Positions 23,283-32,636 of a stretch of DNA of 41,513 bases are shown one piece after another (the first letter of the stretch is position 1; every line of letters begins with the position of its first letter). The stretch is from Archaeoglobales archaeon (lineage in GTDB: Archaea > Halobacteriota > Archaeoglobi > Archaeoglobales > Archaeoglobaceae), in contig JARQZL010000037.1 of the NCBI GenBank assembly GCA_029984855.1, forward strand, positions 1 through 41,513, read 5' to 3'. A program made the translations under genes and the position numbers. The notes below the pieces were generated by a model. The model searched no databases and was not told the origin of the DNA. It saw only the letters and a program-made list of their open reading frames with translations.

Positions 23283-25580
23283 TCATGGAAAATATCTGAA
23301 GTCAGCAGGTTCCTCATACTTCCCGGCCTGAATTTTCCTTCTCACTCTCTCCAGAAATATCTTTGCTGCTTTCATCGCCCCAATCCTGTTCAAAGGCTGG
23401 TTGTTGTTGCCGCACTGGTAGCTGTAAGTGCAGCGGGGACATCCATCAACACGCTGGCACTCGCACTTCTTGAGTACCTCGTAGGCAATTTCAAAAGCTC
23501 TGTCGAGTCTTTTGAAGAGCAATTTGCTCAAACCAGAGCCACCAAGCGTGGCATCGTAAACGAATATGTCTCCTTCTGGGGTTGAAATACCTCCCATCTG
23601 CTGACTGCCTCCGCCTGTCAATGCATTGCTTGCCTCTATCAAAACATGTTCTAAAGCATGGAACGTGCCGGCATAGAAGTCCTCATAATCCATCGGCTGC
23701 GGGAGTGGGGCTGCGAGCAGAAACCCCTTAGTAGGGAACGTGTAGCTCACCTCCTCGATATACTGTATCTTCTTTTTCTCCCTGGAGAACATGTCCCTCT
23801 CTATGTACCCGAAGACTGTCATGGTTATTTCCAAAGAGCAGTAAGCAGCCGAGTTATCTGGTTTCACCTCTTCAACTTTTGTTATCCTTGGCAATGAGAC
23901 ATAGAGCGGGTCTGTTATCTCGTTTCCGTGCCTGTATTCTTCGAGTACAGCTTCTCTCTTCCTCATGTCAAGAGCTACACATTTCAGTCTCTCCCCGTTG
24001 TGTATAATTATGCTGCCGGGAAAGAGCTCCTTTATCGCAACTGGCAGAACTCTTTCGCCTATAATGCGTCCGTCTTTTATCATCTTCACATTCTCACCAA
24101 TCCCACGCATGTTGAAGTGTTTCATGAACTCCTTTGCCATTTCCGAGGCAACATAAACTCCATCAAGTTCAACAAGCAGCCCTTTTTCGAGAAGGGACTC
24201 TATGACGTCTCTCCACTCTTCTTTAACTTCCTCAGCCCTCAGAGGCTCCTCCATGCACATTGAAATGAGCTGGTAGCGCATTACCTCCTCGTTCAGCTTT
24301 TCCGCATATCCAAATGCTTCATCTCTGAAGTAGTCCTCCGGTTTATTCTTGTAGTAAGTGCTTATGGAGTCCTCTTCCCTCAGCAACAGGACTCCAACAC
24401 TTTCCTGTCCTTTTCTTCCAGCCCTTCCAACTCGCTGCAGGAAGGTTGAATAGTTCACAAGTTCTGAAACGACTGCATCAACATCGCCTATGTCTATCCC
24501 AAGTTCAAGAGTTGGTGTTGCAACAACAACCTTCAGCTTTCCCTCTCTGAATTTTCTCTCAGCTTCCAGCCTGATGTTCTTCGGCAGCCCGCTTTTGTGG
24601 ACTGCAGTTCTAATACCTTCCCTGTTCAGAATCCATGCTGAAGTTTCGACGCTCTTGTAGCTGTTTCCGAATACGAGTAACTTTTTATCTGGCAGGGACA
24701 TGGCTATCTCTTTTATAGATGAGTATATGCTTGGAGTGTAACGCATTATGAAATGAAGCAGGGCTTTGCGATGCTCTCCATGGATGTGAATGAACGGTTT
24801 TTCAAACAACTCCTCGGCGAAATCTTTCGGGTTTGCTATCGTTGCCGAAGCACATGCTATCTGAAATTCAGAGAAGCGTGAAAGCCTCTTTACGAGATAG
24901 TACATGTTCAAGCCGAGCAAGCCAGTATAGCTGTGCAGTTCATCTACAACAAGAAAGGTCAAGTCTTTCACCACCCTTTTGAAGGCTGGAGTGTTTCTCA
25001 GATGATAATCAATCATGTCAGGGTTCGAAAGTATTACGTCTGCTTTACCACCAAATACCGCTTTTCTCTCCTCGTATCCCGAATCTCCATCAAATCTGAC
25101 TGCATTCAGACCAACAGAGGAAGAGTAGTATTTCAGCTTCACCTCCTGGTCTCTCGCAAGGGCTTTTGTGGGATACAGGATTATCGCCTTCCCCTCTCTG
25201 CTCACTCTCTCAAGCACAGGAATGGAGAAAGCCTCTGTTTTGCCAAATCCTGTTGGAGCTGTAATTACTGCATTCTTTCCCTTTCTCAGCTCTTCAATTG
25301 CTTCAGCCTGAAAGGGATAGAATCTCTCGATTCCTTTCCTCTTCAAAGCTTTTTCAAGAAGTACTGGAAGCCCAAGCTCCTCTACGGGTATCACAGGTTC
25401 GGCGTTGAATGGTTCGAAGGTTCTGTAGAGAACTATCTCGTCCTCTGTGTCAAATAATGGCTTTAACTCATCACTGGGACATAGCTTAAGATTTCTCTGC
25501 CTGATGGTCTCCTTTCTGCATACACACCTTCTTCTGAGCATCCCGCACTTCGGGCAGAAGAGGTCGTCTATCTCCGACAT
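23283..25580 (-). CDS. MrfA/YprA-type superfamily 2 helicase with DUF1998 zinc domain
   Basis: 765 residues. An N-terminal zinc knuckle (CPKC at 9-12, CVC at 19-21) precedes the helicase core: Q-region FYPFQAEAI, Walker A APTGFGKT (108-115), motif II DELH (213-216), motif VI QRVGRAGRKG (about 380). The C-terminal DUF1998/MZB region has four clustered cysteines (CECQRVDGCPRC and YQCGNNNQ). MrfA of Bacillus is a 3'-5' DNA helicase that repairs mitomycin crosslinks, and Hrq1 is the fungal relative. A DNA-repair role is therefore likely. The divergent gene at 25664 shares an 83-bp promoter region. Confidence 0.9.
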   Translation of the reverse strand: MSEIDDLFCPKCGMLRRRCVCRKETIRQRNLKLCPSDELKPLFDTEDEIVLYRTFEPFNAEPVIPVEELGLPVLLEKALKRKGIERFYPFQAEAIEELRKGKNAVITAPTGFGKTEAFSIPVLERVSREGKAIILYPTKALARDQEVKLKYYSSSVGLNAVRFDGDSGYEERKAVFGGKADVILSNPDMIDYHLRNTPAFKRVVKDLTFLVVDELHSYTGLLGLNMYYLVKRLSRFSEFQIACASATIANPKDFAEELFEKPFIHIHGEHRKALLHFIMRYTPSIYSSIKEIAMSLPDKKLLVFGNSYKSVETSAWILNREGIRTAVHKSGLPKNIRLEAERKFREGKLKVVVATPTLELGIDIGDVDAVVSELVNYSTFLQRVGRAGRKGQESVGVLLLREEDSISTYYKNKPEDYFRDEAFGYAEKLNEEVMRYQLISMCMEEPLRAEEVKEEWRDVIESLLEKGLLVELDGVYVASEMAKEFMKHFNMRGIGENVKMIKDGRIIGERVLPVAIKELFPGSIIIHNGERLKCVALDMRKREAVLEEYRHGNEITDPLYVSLPRITKVEEVKPDNSAAYCSLEITMTVFGYIERDMFSREKKKIQYIEEVSYTFPTKGFLLAAPLPQPMDYEDFYAGTFHALEHVLIEASNALTGGGSQQMGGISTPEGDIFVYDATLGGSGLSKLLFKRLDRAFEIAYEVLKKCECQRVDGCPRCTYSYQCGNNNQPLNRIGAMKAAKIFLERVRRKIQAGKYEEPADFRYFP

Positions 25581-25663
25581 CTGATTATGCTAACCTCTTC
25601 TGCATATAGCTTTGCTCACCCCTACCACAATAGATTTTTAACCTCCCTTTCCTGAAATATCCA

Positions 25664-26821
25664 GTGTCAATATACGCATTTGCAGATGTGGAAAATGGAA
25701 AAGTGAAGAGAGTGCATGCCAGTGCAAAGTTTCCCTCAAAACAGGATGGAAATGTTTTTTACAGTGCAGATGAGGTTATCTGTTCGGATGATGCTCCTCT
25801 CAGAATAAGGGGCTTTCATGTCATAGTTGCGTTCAAAGCGAGGCACGTCTTTCTTTCGAAGGATGTGTTAGGTGGTAAGCCCCTTTACTACAACCCCGAT
25901 GAGTTCACATTCTCATCTTTCAAAAGTTATTTTGATACCAAGGCTATAGAGTTACTCCCAGGCGAGGTTTTAAAGCTGAACTACGATGGTAGCATTGAGA
26001 AGAGGCATCGTTACAGCTTCAACGATGTATTTAAAAAGAAGGAGGCAAGCATTGATGAGCTCGTTGAGATAATCGAGAAATCGCTGAAGTCATTCAAACC
26101 GGGCAACTCCTGCATAGCATTCTCAGGAGGTGTTGACTCATCGCTACTTGCATCCATTTACGATGTCCCGCTCGTAAGCGTTACGGCAAATAGAAATGAG
26201 GAGGAACACTTCAAACAGGCAGCAAAGCTCCTCGGCAGAGAGATAGAAGTGTTCAGGTTCGGTGAAGGAGAGATTAGGGAGGTATTGCCTGAGGTTGTTA
26301 AAGCAATTGAAACGACAAATTCATTACAGGTGGCAATAGGAATTCCTGTCTATCTTGTGATGAGATTTGCAAAGTCCATCGGATACAGCCAGACAGTCTT
26401 CGGTCAGGGAGCTGATGAGCTGTTTGGGGGTTACAAGCGCTACGAGTATTTAAGCTACAAAGAACTCGAGGATGCATTGTTCAGCGATGTGAAAAACATA
26501 GGCAAGAACAACCTCGTAAGGGATGTGAAGCTGTCCTACAGGGCTGAAGTAAATCTGCTAACACCCTACCTTCAGTGGGACATTATATCTGCAGCAATAA
26601 ACATCCCGGCTGAGATGAAGGTCAGGAGAAATGGCGAAGTTATCAGGAAGTACATTCTCAGGAAAATTGCTGAAAAGTATATCCCGAAAGAACTTGCATA
26701 CAGAGACAAGAAAGCAATTCAGTATTCCACAAAGACCGCAGTCCTGCTCGAAAGAATTGCAAAGCAGGCTGGGTCAAGTCTGAGCAATTACCTTGTCAGA
26801 TACCAAGAACGTCGAGAATAA
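25664..26821 (+). CDS. Asparagine synthetase-like PP-loop protein with degenerate glutaminase domain
   Basis: 385 residues, GTG start about 27 bp after the TATA-like GATTTTTAACC, without ribosome site (leaderless). The C-terminal two thirds form an asparagine synthetase/beta-lactam synthetase PP-loop domain: [15 protein letters not shown] (about 155-169), [19 protein letters not shown] and [11 protein letters not shown]. The N-terminal half has the shape of a class II glutaminase ([21 protein letters not shown]) but begins Ser-Ile after the start, so the nucleophile Cys2 is missing. It should use free ammonia or another amine. Substrate unknown; true asparagine synthesis is only one option. 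Its 3' end overlaps the convergent cofD by 26 bp. Confidence 0.82.
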   Translation: MSIYAFADVENGKVKRVHASAKFPSKQDGNVFYSADEVICSDDAPLRIRGFHVIVAFKARHVFLSKDVLGGKPLYYNPDEFTFSSFKSYFDTKAIELLPGEVLKLNYDGSIEKRHRYSFNDVFKKKEASIDELVEIIEKSLKSFKPGNSCIAFSGGVDSSLLASIYDVPLVSVTANRNEEEHFKQAAKLLGREIEVFRFGEGEIREVLPEVVKAIETTNSLQVAIGIPVYLVMRFAKSIGYSQTVFGQGADELFGGYKRYEYLSYKELEDALFSDVKNIGKNNLVRDVKLSYRAEVNLLTPYLQWDIISAAINIPAEMKVRRNGEVIRKYILRKIAEKYIPKELAYRDKKAIQYSTKTAVLLERIAKQAGSSLSNYLVRYQERRE

Positions 26822-27686
26822 AACTGGCCAGCCTTCTTTCATCTTCTCTGTTCTTCATCAGAATGTCTGTTCTGAAGACGTCCACACCCCCTGCATTATC
26901 GCCCTCGTGAACTACAATTGCATCGAGGAGGCCAGAATAACAGTCTACAACCCCTGAAGGTGAAATATCGTACCCCTTGGCCCTCATCAGCTTTCCTGCT
27001 GGCCCACTCACGGGCTTGCTGCCGATGACCGGTGAAACTGCAATAACCGTTTTCTTTCTCAGGAGATTTTTCACATTCTTAACAGACAGAATTGGCATTA
27101 TGCTCGTCACAGGGTTGCTCGGGCCGATAACGACAGCTGTGCTATTTTTTATCACTCTCTCCACATCCTCTGTAATTTCAGCCTTTTCTATCCCCCTGAA
27201 AACAACATCCATAACCTCAGGCTCCCCTCTTCGCCTTACCCAGAACTCCTGAAAGTGCATTTCCCCTTCTGGCGTTATTACCTTTGTTGCAACATCCTCC
27301 TCGCACATCGGCAGTATTTCCTGCTGCACTCCAAAACACTTTCTGAGTTCTCTTGTTGCTGAAGTCAGTGAATGGCCTGTCTTCAAAAGCTCAGTCCTGA
27401 AGATGTGAGTTGCCCTGTCTTTATCACCTATTCTCAGTGCCTCGCTAAATCCAAGCATATTCAGCATATCATGGGTCATGAACGTATCATTTTTAATTCC
27501 CCACCATTTTTCATCGTCTATAATATCCGCAAGAGCATAAATAACAGAATCTATATCCGGACATACCTTGTTTCCAGAAATCCAGATATCTTCAGCCGTA
27601 TTGACGACTACAGCAAAATCGTGCAGTCCCTTCATTCCTCTCAACAGTTTTGGTGTACCTGTTCCTCCTGAGAGGAAGCATATCAC
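26796..27686 (-). CDS. cofD: 2-phospho-L-lactate transferase (CofD)
   Basis: About 296 residues. The N-terminal [15 protein letters not shown], then [37 protein letters not shown] and [13 protein letters not shown] are CofD/UPF0052 signatures for GTP/F0 and metal binding. It joins the lactyl phosphate moiety to 7,8-didemethyl-8-hydroxy-5-deazariboflavin, making coenzyme F420-0. I start at the GTG at 27686, eight bases after GGAGG and overlapping the upstream stop (GTGA); a GTG at 27695 sits on the ribosome site. F420 production fits a methanogen-related or Archaeoglobus-like host. Confidence 0.93.
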   Translation of the reverse strand: MICFLSGGTGTPKLLRGMKGLHDFAVVVNTAEDIWISGNKVCPDIDSVIYALADIIDDEKWWGIKNDTFMTHDMLNMLGFSEALRIGDKDRATHIFRTELLKTGHSLTSATRELRKCFGVQQEILPMCEEDVATKVITPEGEMHFQEFWVRRRGEPEVMDVVFRGIEKAEITEDVERVIKNSTAVVIGPSNPVTSIMPILSVKNVKNLLRKKTVIAVSPVIGSKPVSGPAGKLMRAKGYDISPSGVVDCYSGLLDAIVVHEGDNAGGVDVFRTDILMKNREDERRLASFILDVLGI

Positions 27687-28618
27687 ATTTTCCACCTCCT
27701 GAATTCGTTAAGGAGACCACAGCATTCAAGAAAGTCAAGGGAGACAATATACTCATTTTTTGCTTCCCTCTTAGTTCCTACAATGAGATACTTCTCATCG
27801 CCTATTTTCTCAACTACGCCTCTCGCCTCGAACGTCTCTCCTTTAACTACCTGTCCAGTGTAGGTATGGGTAAACGAGAGAACTGCTTTAATCTCCCCAC
27901 CGACAGGATAGTATGCAGGATAATCAAAGGTAAACCTGTCATCGAGGAGTTTGGCGATAACTACCGCTCTTTCAATCTTTTCTCCCTTTTCTTCTGGAAA
28001 AACACCATTTAATTCGTTGTACCCTCTCACATAGAGGAGATCAAAGTATGTAGAAGATACTATACCCCTGTGATATTTTCTTCTCTCATGCGAAATAAAA
28101 ACATCGAAAGGTAGTGGAACTTTCCTTTTTCGGTATATGAAATCCCACATGCTGTAGTCAGGTTCCTCCAGTTTTCCACTTTCAATTCCCTTTTTCAGCA
28201 TTTCTCTACCCTTAAACCAAGATTTTCCGTATATTACAAAATCCACATCAGATTCATCATTCTGCAATCCTATGAGTCTTGAGCCCGTTACCCCCATCTC
28301 GCCCAGTGGAATTGATTTAAAGAACTCGACTACCTTTTTTACATCTTCATCTTCCTTCACTATCTCGCTAATTCTTTCCTCAGGCTTGTACACTTCATCT
28401 ATATCGTGGTGGGGAATGTAAAAAATCCCGTCCTGCAGGTATTTCTCTGCTATTGGTTGTGTTATAGCCTCATCATACGAGAGCTTCCTGTATCCTGCTC
28501 TGCTTCCGCCAGGAACGTATCGGAGAAAACACTTAACCTTTCTCTGATTTTCATATCCCACAACCGAAAAGTAACAGTTTTCGGCTCTTACAAAATCCCG
28601 GAGTCTTATGGGCTTCAT
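27683..28618 (-). CDS. Archaeal nucleotidyltransferase (Pol beta superfamily)
   Basis: 311 residues. The minimal nucleotidyltransferase motif is [21 protein letters not shown] followed by D-x-D, placing two metal-binding aspartates at about residues 123 and 125, with a third expected near FDVFIS (about 168). An N-terminal region of about 100 residues ([29 protein letters not shown]) and a C-terminal beta-rich part ([18 protein letters not shown]) complete a fold found in archaea. The acceptor substrate is not known. It is coupled to the zinc-finger gene upstream (ATGA) and to cofD downstream. Confidence 0.78.
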   Translation of the reverse strand: MKPIRLRDFVRAENCYFSVVGYENQRKVKCFLRYVPGGSRAGYRKLSYDEAITQPIAEKYLQDGIFYIPHHDIDEVYKPEERISEIVKEDEDVKKVVEFFKSIPLGEMGVTGSRLIGLQNDESDVDFVIYGKSWFKGREMLKKGIESGKLEEPDYSMWDFIYRKRKVPLPFDVFISHERRKYHRGIVSSTYFDLLYVRGYNELNGVFPEEKGEKIERAVVIAKLLDDRFTFDYPAYYPVGGEIKAVLSFTHTYTGQVVKGETFEARGVVEKIGDEKYLIVGTKREAKNEYIVSLDFLECCGLLNEFRRWKM

Positions 28619-29184
28619 CTTCCCCTTTCATACATGGCATACACTCTTTTTATTTCCTTTGCTTTTGCCTTGTCTCCATGCCTCTTTAAAAGTCTTCCAT
28701 TAAGAAGCTTCATCTTTGTAATCCTGAACTTCCTGCCATTGATGTTAAGCACCTCTCCTATCTCAAACTCCGTCTCACCCGGAGTGGAGAGACGATAAGG
28801 GGTTGTAACTGCCCTCCTATGAAGGCTGAGCCTTACAATAACCTCTCCAATATCTCTAAGCCAGATTGCCCGTAAATCTCTTACCCTGCCCTTTACACCT
28901 CTTTTCCCGCTCGAGAGTTCAAGTGAAGTTACCTCTCCAATTTTAAATCCTTCTTCGACCTCTACAACAAGCTCGTTACCCTCTTCTACAAAATCACTTT
29001 TCCTGAGAAGAACTGTACCGACTTCCGATTCTGCGCCACTGCTGATAATTGCCTTTACCTTCACGCTCTCTTCGGGAATGTACTGTAAAACTGTTCCACA
29101 CTCTCTACACCGATATAGGTTCTTTTCTGCTCTGATTAGTTCGTGTTCAGTCTCGTCTTTGCAGGTCTCACAGTATAGGTGCAT
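28615..29184 (-). CDS. HVO_0476-family C4 zinc-finger protein
   Basis: 189 residues, an archaeal COG1326-type protein. The zinc finger is at the N-terminus (CETC residues 5-8 and CREC about 26-29). A beta-rich domain follows with LRKSDFVEEGNELVVE, LELSSGKRGVKGRVRDLRAIW and a basic segment (LNGRLLKRHGDKAKAKEIKR). The family is conserved in euryarchaea but has no assigned function; RNA binding is plausible given the basic tail and neighbours in translation and tRNA modification. Second member of the transcript that begins near Pcc1. Confidence 0.8.
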   Translation of the reverse strand: MHLYCETCKDETEHELIRAEKNLYRCRECGTVLQYIPEESVKVKAIISSGAESEVGTVLLRKSDFVEEGNELVVEVEEGFKIGEVTSLELSSGKRGVKGRVRDLRAIWLRDIGEVIVRLSLHRRAVTTPYRLSTPGETEFEIGEVLNINGRKFRITKMKLLNGRLLKRHGDKAKAKEIKRVYAMYERGR

Positions 29185-29208
29185 ACTGACCCGTTTTCTG
29201 TGAGCTAA

Positions 29209-29418
29209 TTAAACCTTTGCTGCCATCGCAGCTTTTATCGTCATGAAATAGTCGTTACATGTGTTTATCAAAGTCTCAACCTTCTGCGTGGTTATCTCGA
29301 GAATCAGCAGGTTTTTTTCAGCATAGCTCCTACACCATTCAGGGTCGTCGGCACTCAGAGCTCTGGCTATGATAGTTGCCCCTTCTGTCTCAATTATGAG
29401 CCGTGCACGGCACAGCAA
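29209..29418 (-). CDS. KEOPS complex subunit Pcc1
   Basis: 69 residues with the Pcc1 alpha-beta layout: strand RARLIIETEG, helix ATIIARALSADDPEW, strand LLILEITTQ and helix ETLINTCNDYFMTIKAAM. Pcc1 is the dimerising subunit of KEOPS, which makes the universal t6A modification of ANN-decoding tRNAs. The frame starts with TTG at 29418 inside the end of the RecJ-like gene, a 25-bp overlap. No ATG or GTG occurs early enough, so TTG is probably used. Confidence 0.82.
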   Translation of the reverse strand: MLCRARLIIETEGATIIARALSADDPEWCRSYAEKNLLILEITTQKVETLINTCNDYFMTIKAAMAAKV

Positions 29419-30689
29419 AGCCTGTCAACCTCCTTTACAAATTCATCTGCTCTCTCCGCAGGTATGGTTGCTCCTGCAGCCACTTTATGTCCACCACCCC
29501 TCCCGCCGACTTTCATAGATGCTTTTCTCATTATCTCACCCATATCAACTGGTATTTTGGGATTGCTCCTTGCTGAGACTTTTGATATGGAGTTTTTCAG
29601 ATTTAGCGCAATAAATGGTCTATCTGAAAACAGATATCTGGAAATTATGCTTGCCAGCGGAGACGTGGTTGGGGCGTTGTCCATAATCAGATAGCGGATG
29701 CATTCTCCCTCACTTATCTCGTCTTTTCTTCTATTCAGTTCTTTAAGGATTTCTTCCTGAAACTCCCGCCATATGTTTACTGCTCTGTCAAGATAGTTCT
29801 TATCTCTCATGCAGATGGCAAAGCCAATGCTGCAGGCAGATGCCCTGCCACATGCGTTTACAACATCGGTGAACATTACAGCATTTGTGATTAGTTCATT
29901 TTTCAGAATGAATTTTTTACCTGTAAACTCTTCAACAACACCTTCATACGCTCCCTGCCTGAGCAACCTGAGAAGTATACCATCTGCCAGCCTTCTAAGC
30001 TCGTCTTCAGTGAGATCGTCAATTTCTCTGTCTCCATCTACACCCGTCTTCTTCAGAAATTCTTCGAGTTCGTCCTCCTTATTGTACAGATCCAAGTATG
30101 GCTCTGTAGAGATCATCAGCACTTCTCTAACACTACCGGAGTACAGGTTCAGCCCTCTTTTTACCTCTATACTCCCAGTTTCTATCCCCTGCCTTACGAC
30201 CTCTGCATTTCCCCCAACAATTTTCTGCTTATCTCCAAGAATTCCCACAAGGGCTACTGCGGCAAGATCAGAGTTTTCACCGAGAGTATTTGCAACAACA
30301 TATGCTGTTGCACTGGCAGAGAGTTCAAAGGTACCATCCAACCCTGCAAGATGCGGGTTTACATGAGCGAGCTTTTTTTTACCTTCTATTTTCCCAGCCG
30401 GAAAGTGATGATCGATTATCACAACGTTTGCATCTATTTGGGACACGATGTCCGGGTACCCGCTGCCCATATCCGAGAGAATTATCAAATCTGCATCGCT
30501 CTCCACTCCCTCGCTCAGCCCTTTCAGAAAAGTTACCTGAAACGGCTTTTCAATTCTGTGAAGAGCTGATGCAATAACTGCTGCAGAGGATATACCATCC
30601 GCATCGTAGTGAGTATATATATGCACAAAGTCTGATTCTTTCATCAAACTTCCTGCATTCAGCGCCTCTACCCTCAGAATGTCAAGCAT
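29394..30689 (-). CDS. RecJ/GAN-like DHH-DHHA1 phosphoesterase
   Basis: 431 residues. The DHH domain carries THYDADGISSAAV (metal site), ILSDMGSG, the namesake DHHFPAG (about residues 93-99) and GILGDKQK. The C-terminal DHHA1 domain has GGRGGGHKVAAGATIP. This is the archaeal RecJ-like type that includes the GINS-associated nuclease. It should act on single-stranded DNA or RNA at replication forks. Catalytic residues look intact. The ATG follows a TATA-like region; the gene is first in the transcript with Pcc1. Confidence 0.87.
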   Translation of the reverse strand: MLDILRVEALNAGSLMKESDFVHIYTHYDADGISSAAVIASALHRIEKPFQVTFLKGLSEGVESDADLIILSDMGSGYPDIVSQIDANVVIIDHHFPAGKIEGKKKLAHVNPHLAGLDGTFELSASATAYVVANTLGENSDLAAVALVGILGDKQKIVGGNAEVVRQGIETGSIEVKRGLNLYSGSVREVLMISTEPYLDLYNKEDELEEFLKKTGVDGDREIDDLTEDELRRLADGILLRLLRQGAYEGVVEEFTGKKFILKNELITNAVMFTDVVNACGRASACSIGFAICMRDKNYLDRAVNIWREFQEEILKELNRRKDEISEGECIRYLIMDNAPTTSPLASIISRYLFSDRPFIALNLKNSISKVSARSNPKIPVDMGEIMRKASMKVGGRGGGHKVAAGATIPAERADEFVKEVDRLCCAVHGS

Positions 30690-30718
30690 TGTACCACTAC
30701 CTGCTTTGAATTTAACCC

Positions 30719-31381
30719 TTAGCTTGGTTGAAGCTGCAGTATTTCTATGATTCTATCAACGTTTACATAGTTCTTAATGAGTTCTTTTATCCTCTCTATT
30801 TTCACCTCTCCCTTTATTCTCGCCTTGCCCATGACTTCTTCGAGCTTTGCAACTGCTTTGAGTGTATCCTCCTTAACAAGCAGCACCGGAATGCCGTTTT
30901 CTTTGGCCCTCTTAACAACCATCTCCGCCGGTTCTATGTTACCCTTGAAATGCTCTACAGCGGCGTTCGCTGACATCGCACCTATCAGAACCTCCTCCAC
31001 CATGATGTCCCTCTCCGGCCTGACAATGAATTCAGCGTTGAGTGATTCCTCTATTTCACTAACAAACAGACTTCCGAGCACTGAGTCCTGGGGACTTGTT
31101 CCGATTAACTCAACACCGTTCTCCTTCAAAGTCTTCCCTGCAACGCTCTGTATGTACGATCTCTTGTATCCTCCAAGCTGATTGAATACTGCCAGCTTCA
31201 TTCTCTCACCAAACAGCTCTTTGGCAGCTATGATCCTGTCGTTTAGGAAGGCTGTTCTTGCTCCAAACGGCTTGAAATAGCCTACCTTGTAACCCATTTT
31301 CCTTAAAATCAGACCGATGGCCATTATTATTCTGCTTTTCCCAGAATAACCGGCTATTGAAGAGACCAGCAGGAATATCAT
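30719..31381 (-). CDS. Shortened BioD-like/DRTGG-family P-loop protein
   Basis: 220 residues. It opens as a dethiobiotin synthetase/CobB-type P-loop protein (SSIAGYSGKSRIIMAIGLIL, Walker A; then GYKVGYFKPFG). It continues with LIGTSPQDSVLGSLFVSEI, VEEVLIGAMSANAAVEHF and GIPVLLVKEDTLKAV, which match the second half of the 'phosphotransacetylase N-terminal/DRTGG' family. Family members I remember are about 350 residues. Here two stretches seem to be absent: roughly 100 residues after FKPFG, which normally carry the second half of the nucleotide site, and roughly 35 residues after VEHFKG, which normally carry the DRTGG motif. The frame is otherwise intact. Function unknown. Confidence 0.72.
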   Translation of the reverse strand: MIFLLVSSIAGYSGKSRIIMAIGLILRKMGYKVGYFKPFGARTAFLNDRIIAAKELFGERMKLAVFNQLGGYKRSYIQSVAGKTLKENGVELIGTSPQDSVLGSLFVSEIEESLNAEFIVRPERDIMVEEVLIGAMSANAAVEHFKGNIEPAEMVVKRAKENGIPVLLVKEDTLKAVAKLEEVMGKARIKGEVKIERIKELIKNYVNVDRIIEILQLQPS

Positions 31382-31493
31382 GTGCTGAAAGATGTCTGGA
31401 AATAGTTAAGTTTTACGATGGGTGTGTTGCAGAGGTAAAAAAAGGTTGTGGAGGTTAGCAAAAACTTCATCTGACAGATCAGCAGGTCCATCG

Positions 31494-31512
31494 TGGTTCC
31501 TGATTGGAACCA
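31494..31512 (-). terminator. Hairpin 50 bp downstream of the VapBC-EVE genes
   Basis: TGGTTCC and GGAACCA form a perfect 7-bp stem with a 5-nt loop in the gap after the EVE gene. No clear T run follows, so it may be a processing or stability element. The rest of 31382-31561 holds no gene I can support. Confidence 0.3.
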
Positions 31513-31561
31513 TCTCTCTTCAGTTAGCCCATGGATGTCCATTTTCGGACGGATTATTCCA

Positions 31562-32005
31562 TCATTCTGCCACGCTCATGATCAAGTTGTAGTCCTCCCC
31601 GGGAATCTCTCTCATCGCTTTACCCATCAGATGTCCTGTCCACTTCTGCTTGTTTGTTATGAACTTCAGCTTTGGGATAAGGGATTTAAAATCCACTGGC
31701 GTTGAGAAGATCTTTACAGGTTTCAGCTTTATGCGGAGCGGGAAGACTTCATTGCCCATTCCTGGTGGGGATTTGAATACCCTCTTGCTGTCTTTGAAGA
31801 CTTCTGATACTGCTTCATAAACAGCTACAATTCGGGGTTCTATGATTTTGCCCTTGTCTCTTTCCTGCTTGAGGTAAATTAGTAGGTTGTTTCCGGGTTT
31901 AACTTTTGCTATGGTGTTCTTATGTCTCTCTGGTACACCCCACACGTTTTTTTCTTTGATTACCTTCCAGTTCTCTTCGGTTGTTATGCAGAGCCAGTAA
32001 GCCAT
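31562..32005 (-). CDS. EVE-domain protein (PUA-like)
   Basis: 147 residues from the ATG at 32005; a TTG at 32023 is a longer option. The whole protein is one EVE domain: [56 protein letters not shown], then [11 protein letters not shown] and a C-terminal [14 protein letters not shown] folds are PUA-like pockets that read modified bases, and in prokaryotes they are often found with restriction or toxin genes. It follows VapC after 14 bp, so a toxin-antitoxin and EVE operon is likely. A role in sensing modified nucleic acid is inference. Confidence 0.87.
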   Translation of the reverse strand: MAYWLCITTEENWKVIKEKNVWGVPERHKNTIAKVKPGNNLLIYLKQERDKGKIIEPRIVAVYEAVSEVFKDSKRVFKSPPGMGNEVFPLRIKLKPVKIFSTPVDFKSLIPKLKFITNKQKWTGHLMGKAMREIPGEDYNLIMSVAE

Positions 32006-32019
32006 GGGATCACCCAATC

Positions 32020-32400
32020 TCAAATATCAAACAGCTTCAAACCGTATTTACAGAACTTTTCGAAATGTTTTTTATTAAATGTTGCTATTACTGCATTTCT
32101 GTTTATGCAGATGGCAGCGATTATTGTATCAAACCTTCCAGCTGCATTACCAGCTTTTTCAAGTTCGCTTTCAAGTTTTGCAGATAGCAGACTGTCTTTT
32201 GACGTAAACTCGAAAACTCTCAGAAATCTTATTTCTGCTGGTAATTCTTTTCCGATTCTGTTAAAGCCATAGGCGATTTCATGCAAATTTATTGAGGTTG
32301 TTGCCACATCGTGCCCTTCAAGCTTTTTCAAAACCTCTTCTCCTTTCCCGGACTTTTTGTCAAAAACCTCTATCAGGACATCGGTGTCAAGGACTATCAG
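32020..32400 (-). CDS. vapC: VapC-type PIN-domain toxin RNase
   Basis: About 126 residues. The PIN fold is complete only when the frame is taken upstream to codon 32400: [15 protein letters not shown] (first metal Asp), [12 protein letters not shown] (Glu), [12 protein letters not shown] (Asp) and [12 protein letters not shown]. The first codon there is CTG, placed 7-8 nt after GAAAGGAGGG. No ATG or GTG exists upstream of the catalytic Asp, so CTG initiation is probable. The next TTG, at 32331, would remove the active site. The gene overlaps vapB by about 14 bp, as usual for VapBC. VapC toxins cleave tRNA or rRNA. Confidence 0.82.
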   Translation of the reverse strand: MIVLDTDVLIEVFDKKSGKGEEVLKKLEGHDVATTSINLHEIAYGFNRIGKELPAEIRFLRVFEFTSKDSLLSAKLESELEKAGNAAGRFDTIIAAICINRNAVIATFNKKHFEKFCKYGLKLFDI

Positions 32401-32614
32401 GAAAAACCCTCCTTTCCCCCCTCTTTGCGTAGATTTCCCTTAACATTATTTTTTTCTCCTCTTCTGAGAATTCCGTCTTGTTTCTAATCTTCCTGAGAAC
32501 TTCAACGCCTTTGCCTTCAATGAGCCTCTCGATTAGCTCGCTGAAGGATTCATCTCCCTTTATGGCAAGCAGCTTTCTGTAAACATCATCTCTTATCGTT
32601 ATTGTCTTGACCAT
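32387..32614 (-). CDS. vapB: VapB-type antitoxin
   Basis: 75 residues of the archaeal DUF217/VapB family. The N-terminus (VKTITIRDDVYRKLLAIKG) is a ribbon-helix-helix-type DNA-binding segment, then SFSELIERLIEG, and a C-terminal arm (KTEFSEEEKKIMLREIY) that wraps the toxin. An inverted repeat covers the start codon and fits autoregulation. It overlaps vapC. The pair stands at the border to the virus-like element and could belong to host or element; transcription direction is the same. Confidence 0.85.
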   Translation of the reverse strand: MVKTITIRDDVYRKLLAIKGDESFSELIERLIEGKGVEVLRKIRNKTEFSEEEKKIMLREIYAKRGERRVFPDSP

Positions 32615-32636
32615 GTTTAAATTTAAAGTTAAACAT
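32613..32636. promoter_or_regulatory. Inverted repeat at the vapB start (candidate VapB operator)
   Basis: ATGTTTAA (32613-32620) and TTAAACAT (32629-32636) are perfect 8-bp arms with an 8-nt AT-rich spacer, beginning at the vapB ATG. Minus-strand CTTTAAGTTA next to it (about 32637-32646) would be the TATA box, so VapB bound here would block initiation. Confidence 0.5.

Noticed and set aside
29809-30366. 185-codon plus-strand frame
   Set aside because: Antisense shadow of the RecJ-like gene, with no domain and Ser/Pro-rich composition.
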